From DATKKX01 sp035542775 (GTDB taxonomy: Bacteria > Planctomycetota > Phycisphaerae > UBA1845 > UTPLA1): a stretch of 18,429 nt of DNA. The notes under the pieces are model-generated. The model worked only from the letters and a program-made list of their open reading frames with translations. It was not told where the DNA came from and ran no database searches. Positions 7,151 through 13,465 of this stretch are shown one piece after another. The DNA lies in NCBI GenBank assembly GCA_035542775.1, contig DATKKX010000310.1, forward strand, positions 1 to 18,429, read 5' to 3'. A program made the translations under genes and the position numbers. How positions within the stretch are numbered: position 1 is the first letter of the stretch; each line of letters starts with the position of its first letter.

Positions 7151-7233
7151 GCACAAACCTCTGGTTTGTGCCCCTGGTTTTAAATTACGTTCACCTCTGG
7201 GTGGCACGGACAAGCGTCTGAGCTTGTCCGTGC
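7151..7233. repeat. Two REP-like hairpins between capsid and decoration genes
   Basis: Hairpin one: GCACAAACC (7151-7159) pairs perfectly with GGTTTGTGC (7163-7171) around TCT. Hairpin two: GCACGGACAAGC (7204-7215) pairs perfectly with GCTTGTCCGTGC (7222-7233) around GTCTGA. Both are preceded by GGGTAG or GGGTG, the same head (GGGTGG) seen before the palindromes flanking the transposase at 12721. They lie in the 227-base gap 7104-7330, in which I see no gene. Confidence 0.85.
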
Positions 7234-7330
7234 GGCCTTCCCGCGGCGTCACCTCGACCACTCCGGCCGACGCTTCCTTCCCATGCCGCACAAGCACGCC
7301 GAGCCCGCCCATGCCACCTCACTGTCACCT

Positions 7331-8086
7331 TTACGGCAGCTCGACGTATCGAACCGTCAGCATGCCGCACTCGCCCGCCGTGCTCGACGCCTGCCCGACC
7401 TTGGCCCACACGTGCAGGCCCTTGGCCACGTCCCGGCTCGCCAGCGTCAGCGACGTCGGCGTGTTCGGCGTCAGCGTGGCCAAATTGAACGCCGCCACCA
7501 GTTGATTGGGCGTGGTCGGGCCCGTGCCCACGTCCAGGTTGCCCGCGTTCGGCACCGTCAGGAACGACACATCGATGCTGATCACCTTGACGGCCCGCTG
7601 CGTGATCATCACCGCGTTCTTGGTCGCCGCCGACGTAAGGCTGTCCAGCCGCACGCTGACCACGTGCTCGACCTGCCCCGCCGCCAGCGGCTGGATTCGC
7701 ACGATGCCCGTGTTCGTCGCCACGACGGCCATGAGCATGCCGCAGTAGCTCGCCCCCTGCGAAGCAACCACGCTGGTCACTTCATCCGAGGTGGCATAGA
7801 CCGAGCCGCCCACCGACGCCTGCGTGGCGTTGTTCACCGTCAGGACAAAATCCCCCTGCGTGTACAGGCGTACCATCTTGTCCCCGCCCGCGCCGCCGTT
7901 GTTGTCCATCTCTTCGTAAGCAATGCCCGCGAAGAGATCGCCCGCCACGAGGTGCCGCACGTGCCCGGTCGACCGGTTTACGCCGACGATGGCCCCCTTG
8001 TAGATGTGCTGCGAAGCCGCGACCGGAAACGTCCTCAGCTCCTGATCCACATACCGATTCAATTCCCGATTTGCCGTCAGTGCCAT
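7331..8086 (-). CDS. Capsid decoration (cement) protein, DUF2190-like, with C-terminal extension
   Basis: The position between protease and major capsid genes is that of phage decoration proteins. Residues 1-137 have the expected small beta-rich form: YKGAIVGVNRSTGHVRHLVAGDLFAGIAYEE (30-60), VRLYTQGDFVLTV (72-84) and GSVYATSDE (94-102), ending GIVRIQPL. This matches head-decoration families that start by filling surface pits with YKGAxV and VxLxTxGxFxL patterns. Residues 139-251 are a second domain with repeating Thr/Asn/Ala strands (VEHVVSVRLDSLT to MLTVRYVELP) that is not part of the usual decoration protein; it may be a surface-displayed module. A GGAG ribosome site lies eight bases before the ATG. 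The frame is complete. Confidence 0.75.
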   Translation of the reverse strand: MALTANRELNRYVDQELRTFPVAASQHIYKGAIVGVNRSTGHVRHLVAGDLFAGIAYEEMDNNGGAGGDKMVRLYTQGDFVLTVNNATQASVGGSVYATSDEVTSVVASQGASYCGMLMAVVATNTGIVRIQPLAAGQVEHVVSVRLDSLTSAATKNAVMITQRAVKVISIDVSFLTVPNAGNLDVGTGPTTPNQLVAAFNLATLTPNTPTSLTLASRDVAKGLHVWAKVGQASSTAGECGMLTVRYVELP

Positions 8087-8151
8087 TGTGTTCTCCTTTT
8101 TCAGTCTCTGGTCATCTCGACTGACTCACCGTTGAGTCCGCTGCCATATGC

Positions 8152-8233
8152 CACTGCTCAGTACGTATAGTCAGTGTGTCACTGCTCGTGAGTAGTGCGA
8201 TTGCACATGTGTGCCACTGCTCTGTGAGCAGTG
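8152..8233. repeat. Cluster of three CACTGCTC palindromes between decoration and protease genes
   Basis: CACTGCTC occurs three times (about 8152, 8180 and 8215). The third pairs perfectly with GAGCAGTG (8226-8233) over a three-base loop. The second pairs with GAGTAGTG (8190-8197) with one G-T pair. The first has a looser partner, CAGTG, at 8172-8176. They form a tandem run of hairpins in the 240-base gap 8087-8326. No gene is seen there; the rest of the gap is C-rich and unremarkable. Confidence 0.75.
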
Positions 8234-8326
8234 CGAATGGGAGAAGCCCCACGAACACCGAACACCTCCTCAACCACATACCGCTCCTCCCACTCGTACA
8301 CTGCCACACTCCTCCACTGCCCCTCA

Positions 8327-9322
8327 CTATCGAGCCGACACCTCCCGGACTGCCGCGGCCACGTACGCCTCTTCCGTGCAGATCTTCTCCAGCACCTGCC
8401 GGTTGGCGCGCCACTCCGCTCGCGCCGCCGACTCAGCCGCTCGCCGACTCGCCTCCTTCCCCTCGACCGCGTCCACTCGCGGCGGCGACAACCGCCCCAG
8501 CGGAACCACCACCGGCGCCGCTTCCAGCCACCGGTCGAACTCCGCCGGATCGCGCAAGGCCAGCGACATCGCCCATTCCTTTTGCGCCGCCGTCAGCCTG
8601 CCCGCCGACATTGCCTGCGAGACCCGGTCAGTCGCCTGTCGGATGGACTCCGCCCGCTCCAACGTGCGAATCCGTTCCGCCGCCGCCACCAGCACGACGC
8701 CGTCGTCGGCCGCCTGGTCCAGCGACAAAACCTCGCGCAGCTCGGCGGCCGCGGACGCCTGGGCCTCCTTCCCGGGTGCCGCAGCCGCGTCACTGCCGAC
8801 CACCGGTCGCATCCCCACGATCGCCGGCTTGTTGGTCAGCGCCACCGAGTGCAGCCCCACCAATCGCCGGTCGCTCCGCCGCACCAGCGCCACCGGCGAC
8901 AGGTACCGGTACTCCTTGCTCCGCAGCTTCTCCCTGGCTTCCGCCGTCCACTCGACATCGGCCCACAACCCCGCCTCGGCCGGCGCTCCCTCTCTTCCCG
9001 CCGCGCCAGGAGGTACCGCCGACAGCGCCTTGATCCATCCCGCCGCCGGCGCTTGGCCGCTCGGCGAGCTGTACGCGCCTCCCAGTGTCTGGTGCTCATA
9101 ATCCACCGGCAGGTCGGTCCCATGCTCGGTGAATGCCGCGATCGTGAGCCCGGCCGCCTCCTCGTCCACTACGAACGAGCCCGCCGAGCTCTTCACCTCG
9201 CCCCACGGCGAAATCATGATCCGCCTCGGCGCCTCCTCCTGCCCGAGCGTCGAAGCCTCCAACGCCACGCGCTCCACCTGCAAGCGATCATCGCTTCTCG
9301 TCTCATCCATCTTGTCCTGCAT
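8327..9322 (-). CDS. Mu I-like phage protease/scaffold protein
   Basis: In Mu, gene I encodes the prohead protease, with the scaffold made from its C-terminal part. Counting from the chosen start, residues 70-170 carry the family landmarks DYEHQT (74-79), APAAGWI (91-97), YRYLSP (138-143) and ALTNKPAI (161-168). Residues 180-331 are charged, Ala/Glu-rich and probably helical, as expected for a scaffold region. The start at 9322 follows GGAGG at a five-base spacing; the in-frame GTG at 9349 and ATG at 9334 lie too close to or upstream of that site. It follows the portal gene with no MuF-like gene between, which is unusual for Mu-type clusters. Confidence 0.85.
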   Translation of the reverse strand: MQDKMDETRSDDRLQVERVALEASTLGQEEAPRRIMISPWGEVKSSAGSFVVDEEAAGLTIAAFTEHGTDLPVDYEHQTLGGAYSSPSGQAPAAGWIKALSAVPPGAAGREGAPAEAGLWADVEWTAEAREKLRSKEYRYLSPVALVRRSDRRLVGLHSVALTNKPAIVGMRPVVGSDAAAAPGKEAQASAAAELREVLSLDQAADDGVVLVAAAERIRTLERAESIRQATDRVSQAMSAGRLTAAQKEWAMSLALRDPAEFDRWLEAAPVVVPLGRLSPPRVDAVEGKEASRRAAESAARAEWRANRQVLEKICTEEAYVAAAVREVSAR

Positions 9323-9326
9323 AGCA

Positions 9327-9332
9327 TCCTCC
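9327..9332 (-). promoter_or_regulatory. Ribosome binding site of the protease gene
   Basis: GGAGGA on the minus strand, just before the ATG at 9322, decides the start in favour of 9322 over GTG at 9349. Confidence 0.65.
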
Positions 9333-9429
9333 ATTCTCCAGACTTGCACTGGTTGATCCGTCTGCGGTACTGGCTATGAGCCGGGACCGCCTTTCCATCC
9401 GGGAACAGGCCCTACACCTGCTCTCGATC

Positions 9430-9460
9430 CTTCTTCGCGATCTTCGTGCCCTTCGTGGTG
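9430..9460. repeat. Half copy of the CACGAAG repeat between portal and protease genes
   Basis: TTCGTGCCCTTCGTGGTG (about 9443-9460), preceded by CTTCTTCGCGATC, matches the right arm of the element ending at 6163. No matching left arm is seen in the 148-base gap, so this looks like a single arm or a decayed element. Confidence 0.6.
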
Positions 9461-9470
9461 AGCGCCACCG

Positions 9471-10838
9471 CTACACCCTCTCTCCCATGCTCTTCGCACC
9501 ACTCGACTTGCTGCGCGCCGCTCCCGTCCCTCCGGTCAGCACCGTCTCGTCCTCCCTCGCCTGGGGAATGCCCAGTGCCGCATGCGCCCACTGCGCCGGC
9601 ACCCGCGCCCCTAGCTCGTTCACCGCCACCGCCAGCACTCGCGCCAGCCGCTCCGGGTCCACGTTCTGATCCGCCATCCTGCGGAAATACGGCACCGGCG
9701 CTCCCGGCCCGAACTGCAGTCTCGTCAGCGGCGCGAGCAGATCCCGCCGCAACGTCGCCGCCTCCTTCCGAAGATCGTCGTCGCGAACGTCCCGCCGCAC
9801 CCGGTCATGCACCTGTGCCGCCGGCTCGCTGGCCTTCCGCCGGATCGTGTCCGTCGTCAGCGTCTGCCCCAGCCACGCCTTGCTGATCTCGCGGTCGAAG
9901 TACATGCACAGGTTCTCGTACAGGTTCACCTCGCCCGGCATCCGCGTCTGCTGAATCTCCACCTCCACCGCCTTCGAGAACACGCCCGTCGCATCGGCGC
10001 CCAGTTGGCTCAGCATCCTCAGCAGCTCCCGCTTCTCCTCCTCCGTCGCATTCGGCGCGTATCGGGCCATGCGAACCGGCATGCCGAATATCTCCGCGAA
10101 GATCAGCCAGTCCTTGACCGCGAAATGCTTGCCCAGATATGACATCGCCGTGACCCGCAGCAGCCCGCCCCGCATGGGATGACCGCTGACCGCGTGCGGC
10201 ACGTGAACGATGAACTTGTCCGGCGGCAGCTCGATCCCTTCGTTCGGGCTCTCCTCCGTCAGCAGGCGGATCTCGTCGAGCTCGCCCGTCGTCAGCCGCC
10301 CGAAGTCCACCGGCTGCAGCTCGGCCAGGCTTACCCCGGACGCCGTCGCCTCCCACACCAGCTCGACCAAGGCGACGTTCCGCCCGACCGCCAGCGATAG
10401 ATGAACCAGCGCCTCCTCGAAGCCGCGGACACCCCGCAGCACCTCGCTGCAATATGCCGCCGCGTCGTCGGCCAACGCCCGATCAGCCGCTCCCCCTCGG
10501 CTTGCTGACCAGCCGAGCATCTGCGCCGCCGAAACGATTTCCCAAGGCAGCCCCGTCACCGCCAGCCGCCGCGTGTTGGCCACGCTGAAGAGGTGGGCAT
10601 CCTTCTCCTCCATCTGCTCGAACAGCGCCATCTGTGCAGCGAGCGACCCGCTGTCGGCCTCGCGGAGGATCGAGATCAGCCGCTGCGCCGTCAGCCCGTC
10701 CGCCGGATAGTCCCGCGCCGTGTCCTCCTTCCGTCGCCCCAGCAACACTCCCGCCCGTGGAGCTTGCCCCCGATCCGCCGCCACCTCTCGCCGCACGCCA
10801 AGCCTCACCGCATTCACCACCCGCCGCACCAGACTCAT
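9471..10838 (-). CDS. Phage portal protein, DUF935 (Mu gp29-like)
   Basis: Portals form the dodecameric ring through which DNA enters the head. The DUF935 pattern is clear: after a basic, variable N-terminus, residues 49-103 read as the conserved helix pair (LTAQRLISILREADSG, then QMEEKDAHLFSVANTRR and GLPWEI). The middle has the clip/wing region with FIVHVPHAVSGHP and KDWLIFAEIFGMPVRMARY, and the next region has SKAWLGQTLTTD, typical of the family. The 455 residues fit family length (about 400-530). GGGAGGTGA lies directly upstream of the ATG. Upstream (83 bp) is the terminase; downstream (148 bp) is the protease. Nothing suggests damage. Confidence 0.92.
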   Translation of the reverse strand: MSLVRRVVNAVRLGVRREVAADRGQAPRAGVLLGRRKEDTARDYPADGLTAQRLISILREADSGSLAAQMALFEQMEEKDAHLFSVANTRRLAVTGLPWEIVSAAQMLGWSASRGGAADRALADDAAAYCSEVLRGVRGFEEALVHLSLAVGRNVALVELVWEATASGVSLAELQPVDFGRLTTGELDEIRLLTEESPNEGIELPPDKFIVHVPHAVSGHPMRGGLLRVTAMSYLGKHFAVKDWLIFAEIFGMPVRMARYAPNATEEEKRELLRMLSQLGADATGVFSKAVEVEIQQTRMPGEVNLYENLCMYFDREISKAWLGQTLTTDTIRRKASEPAAQVHDRVRRDVRDDDLRKEAATLRRDLLAPLTRLQFGPGAPVPYFRRMADQNVDPERLARVLAVAVNELGARVPAQWAHAALGIPQAREDETVLTGGTGAARSKSSGAKSMGERV

Positions 10839-10896
10839 AAGTCACCTCCCGTTGCTCACGCTCAGCGCGTCATCTCCGCGCCACCTTCCGATTTCC

Positions 10897-10916
10897 GCAC
10901 TCAGCACTCAGCACTT
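10897..10916. repeat. Short tandem GCACTCA repeat between terminase and portal genes
   Basis: GCACTCA is repeated twice and followed by GCACTT in the 83-base gap. This is a minor repeat, but it means every gap of the head module holds repeated sequence. Confidence 0.6.
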
Positions 10917-10921
10917 CCTCT

Positions 10922-12289
10922 TCACCACGCCCCCTTCCTCCCGAACCGCAGCGCACCCGAGGTGATCAGTCCCGGCCCTCCGCCGCCGCAGCCGTCCGCC
11001 GCGTAAAGACCCAGCGCCGCCGCCCAGAACCGGTCCGCGTGCCCGCCGCTCGACCGGTCGGCATCGAATCGCACGTGCCCGCCGCTGCTCACCACTCGCG
11101 TGATCGAGTGCCAGTCGTCGGCGACCTGCTCGTCCGCCGGAATCCGCAGCAGCCCGCGCTCCGCCATTACGCGAAGCAACCCCGCCAGCTCGTTCTTCAG
11201 CGCCGACGTGAACGTCACCGCCTCCACGCGATGATCGCCGAACCGCTCCACCAGCCGCTCCGCCAGGTGCAGCCCCAGCCCCGTCGCATCGATGCAGCAC
11301 CGCCGCAGCCCGCGCAGCCCCAGCAGCCGCCCGATCTGGCTCTCCTGCTCGTTGAACGGGGCGTTCTCCATCGTCAGCAGCCCGCGGGTGATGAACGCCT
11401 CGCCCTGCCGCTCCCACAGCCACACCGCGGTGATGTCCCGGTGCCGCCCCACGTCCACGCCCGCATAGGCCTCGACTCCCGACCGCATCAGGGCCGACCA
11501 GTCGACGCGTGTCCCCAGTCGCGGGTCGTGGCAGCCGCGGATCAGGCCGTAGGTCATGAAGCTGGTGCTCTCGTCGACAAACTCGCAGCAGAATTCCTGC
11601 CGCCAGTCCAGCTCGCTGCCGATCCCCGCCCGCATCACCTCGAGATCCGCCGCCAGCCCCTCGGCGATGGCCTGCTCCAGCGTCAGCGTCGTATGGTGGA
11701 ATCGCGAATTGTCGCCCAGCCGGTAGAACATGTTCTTCCGCCCGCGCGGCGTCGAGGCCACGTCGAGCTGGCCCCCGCCCCGCAGCAGTGTGGGGAAGAG
11801 CGCCGCCCAGATGGCATCGTCGTCGCGGTGCATGGCAAACTCGTCCAGGAACACATCGCCGCTGTAGCCCCGCGCCGTCATCGGGTTGGCCGGCAGGCCG
11901 ATGATCCTCGCCTTGCGCGACAGGCGGATCTCCAACTGGCGGATGGACGAATCTCGATGGAAGGGCAGTCCGTGGAACTCGTGCCAGATCTTCAGCGCCT
12001 GGCAGTGCGAGCGGATCTTCTCCATCACTTCCCGGCTCTGCCGCTGGCCCGCCGAGAGGATGATCTGGTTCCGCTGCCGGCTGATCGCCCGGATCAGCCG
12101 CTTGAGTCCGAACGTGAAGCTCTTGCCCGTCTGCCGCGCCCAGCAGTTCCATGTGAATCGCTCCTGGCACGTCAGCGCCGCGTCCTGATAAGGCAGCAGC
12201 ACGATCCCCGCCCGCGCCATCGCCTCCCGTAGCGCCTCTTCCGACACCGGCCCGGCCTCCTTCATCCCGCCCATCGATCTTGCTGTCAT
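10922..12289 (-). CDS. Phage terminase large subunit, Mu gp28-like
   Basis: This is the ATPase-nuclease that cuts and pumps DNA into the procapsid. The N-terminal ATPase has a Walker A variant WARQTGKS (50-57), Walker B VFLDE (146-150) and coupling motif ASTPRG (178-183). The C-terminal RNase H-like nuclease shows the acidic residues D279 (GVDVGRHRD), D334 (CIDATGLG) and D419 (HADRFWAAALG). All key residues are present, so the enzyme should be functional if expressed. The 455 residues are slightly short compared with Mu gp28. AAGGA lies about seven bases before the chosen ATG; ATGs at 12274 and 12265 are alternatives. It is the first gene of the seven-gene module. No small terminase gene is recognisable upstream in the window. 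Confidence 0.92.
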   Translation of the reverse strand: MTARSMGGMKEAGPVSEEALREAMARAGIVLLPYQDAALTCQERFTWNCWARQTGKSFTFGLKRLIRAISRQRNQIILSAGQRQSREVMEKIRSHCQALKIWHEFHGLPFHRDSSIRQLEIRLSRKARIIGLPANPMTARGYSGDVFLDEFAMHRDDDAIWAALFPTLLRGGGQLDVASTPRGRKNMFYRLGDNSRFHHTTLTLEQAIAEGLAADLEVMRAGIGSELDWRQEFCCEFVDESTSFMTYGLIRGCHDPRLGTRVDWSALMRSGVEAYAGVDVGRHRDITAVWLWERQGEAFITRGLLTMENAPFNEQESQIGRLLGLRGLRRCCIDATGLGLHLAERLVERFGDHRVEAVTFTSALKNELAGLLRVMAERGLLRIPADEQVADDWHSITRVVSSGGHVRFDADRSSGGHADRFWAAALGLYAADGCGGGGPGLITSGALRFGRKGAW

Positions 12290-12547
12290 GCTTCATCCTT
12301 CATCCCGCCTCAAGGTCGTTTCCCGCTCCACGTCCAAAGCTCCTCGTTCCGCGTTTCCTTCCCCCCTCTCTCACGCGACATCCATAAAGCTTGCTCACCG
12401 TTCCCCATTTTTTTGCGGAAAGCAGTTTTCACCCCCGAAAACGGCGGTGATGCATTTAGCGGTTTACCCGCATTACTGCGGCAGAAATAACCGTACATTA
12501 TCCTAACTTAAGCCGCAGACGTGCTTTGCGCATGCGCGTAGCGTCGA
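12290..12547. other. Leader region of the head module, no gene recognised
   Basis: The stretch 12380-12520 is less GC-rich than its surroundings. On the minus strand GATAAT (12497-12502) resembles a -10 box, but no good -35 lies at normal spacing, so a promoter for the head module here is only possible. A 62-codon minus-strand frame (12310-12498) has no Shine-Dalgarno and no recognisable features, so I do not call it a gene. A GCGG/CCGC small palindrome lies near 12460. Confidence 0.3.
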
Positions 12548-12670
12548 GGGTGGCCCAAGTCCTCTGGACTTGGGGCATTGATTTCGGGACCGGTGAAGCT
12601 CTGGGAGTGCGACAGACGTGTACGCGGCCGAGAGAATCAATCCCCCAAGTTCAAAGAACCTGGGCCACCC
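12548..12670. repeat. Left REP pair (BIME-like), 123 bp
   Basis: The left arm 12548-12585 starts GGGTGG and holds the perfect hairpin CCCAAGTCC / GGACTTGGG around TCT, then ATTGATTTC. The right arm 12634-12670 is its imperfect reverse complement (AATCAATCCCCCAAG, ending GGGCCACCC) with its own hairpin GTTC/GAAC. The 48-base centre is not conserved with the right-hand copy. Confidence 0.85.
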
Positions 12671-12720
12671 ACCCACCACGCCTTTTGACACTCGGCATTG
12701 CAGTGCACACAACCACCTCC

Positions 12721-13302
12721 ATGCCATCACGACTCCGTCGTAACGACGAGGCTGGCCATTCGCACTTCTGGACGGTGTCATGCCAAGATCGACTGACATT
12801 CTTCTGGCACGACAATATGAGGGGCGTAGTCGTGGACGCGTTGCGGCAGTTGCAAGCTCGCTTCGGGATTTGTCTGATTGCTTATGTGATTATGCCTGAG
12901 CACGTACATGTGGTGCTGTATCCGCACACACGGGGTGATGATCGACCTGTGCTGGTTTCACGACTGTGGCATGCTTTTAAGCAGCATATTGGGTTTCACG
13001 GTGAAGAATGTCTGCGCGGGTTCTGGCGGCTGCACGGGCGGCTATGGTCGGAGCCTTTGAATAAGCGCGCGCACGGAGCGACGGGCAAACAGCAGATCAT
13101 GGAGACGCGGGGCTACGACTTCAACATTGACCACCAGGATACGTTGCTTCAGAAGATCGACTACTGCCACAAGAACCAGGTGACCCGCGGCTTGGTCGCT
13201 GGCGCCGAGCAGTGGCCCTGGAGCAGCTACCGGTTCTATGAGTTGAATGATTGCTCCGTACTGCCCATGGATTGGAACGGCCGATGGCCAATCGTGTGGT
13301 GA
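12721..13302 (+). CDS. REP-associated tyrosine transposase (RAYT, Y1/IS200-like HUH superfamily)
   Basis: This is a 193-residue single-domain nuclease-transposase that would cut and rejoin one DNA strand at REP sites. The HUH motif is H61-V-H63 in VIMPEHVHVVLYPH, and the catalytic tyrosine is most likely Y148 in KIDYCHKNQVTRGLV, both where family members carry them. The WSSYRFYE and DWNGRWPIVW ends match complete RAYTs I recall from planctomycetes, so the gene looks full length. The ATG at 12721 is chosen because the protein N-terminus (MPSRLRRNDEAGH) then matches the family; in-frame starts further up would run through the REP element. No Shine-Dalgarno is visible, suggesting low expression. 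REP palindromes stand on both sides. Confidence 0.93.
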   Translation: MPSRLRRNDEAGHSHFWTVSCQDRLTFFWHDNMRGVVVDALRQLQARFGICLIAYVIMPEHVHVVLYPHTRGDDRPVLVSRLWHAFKQHIGFHGEECLRGFWRLHGRLWSEPLNKRAHGATGKQQIMETRGYDFNIDHQDTLLQKIDYCHKNQVTRGLVAGAEQWPWSSYRFYELNDCSVLPMDWNGRWPIVW

Positions 13303-13327
13303 GTGGCCGGCCCAAGTCGCATGGGCG

Positions 13328-13450
13328 GGGTGGCCCAAGTCCTATGGACTTGGGGGATTGATTTCTCCTGTGGAATGGCGCGAGGGAGCTGACAAGTTCT
13401 CGCGCACGCGAAGAAATCAGTCCCCCAGATTCAGAGAACCCGGGCCACCC
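13328..13450. repeat. Right REP pair (BIME-like), 123 bp
   Basis: It has the same length and orientation as the copy at 12548. The left arm 13328-13365 differs from the left copy's arm at only two of 38 positions and holds CCCAAGTCC / GGACTTGGG. The right arm 13413-13450 ends GGGCCACCC. It ends 15 bases from the secA stop codon, so the hairpins may also stabilise or end the secA transcript. Confidence 0.85.
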
Positions 13451-13465
13451 GCCCTCTCCTCGCCC

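Larger units (their letters stand above)
12548..13450 (+). mobile_element. REP-RAYT unit: transposase between two direct copies of a 123-bp REP pair
   Basis: The unit consists of the left REP pair (12548-12670), the RAYT gene and the right REP pair (13328-13450), about 903 bp in all. RAYTs are HUH transposases thought to mobilise REP palindromes. Having a full REP pair on each side in the same orientation is what a self-contained mobile unit would look like. No target duplication is seen, and none is expected for HUH enzymes. It lies between the head module and secA and interrupts no recognisable gene. Confidence 0.65.

Noticed and set aside
8152..8233. CRISPR-like array
   Set aside because: There are only three imperfect copies, each a palindrome of its own. 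Spacers are not uniform and no cas gene is present.
12310..12498. 62-codon minus-strand frame upstream of the terminase, considered as a small terminase subunit
   Set aside because: It has no helix-turn-helix-like pattern, no ribosome site and a length too short for the family.
12526..12720. N-terminal extension of the transposase by 65 codons
   Set aside because: It would translate the REP palindrome; family members begin close to the MPSRLRR segment at 12721.
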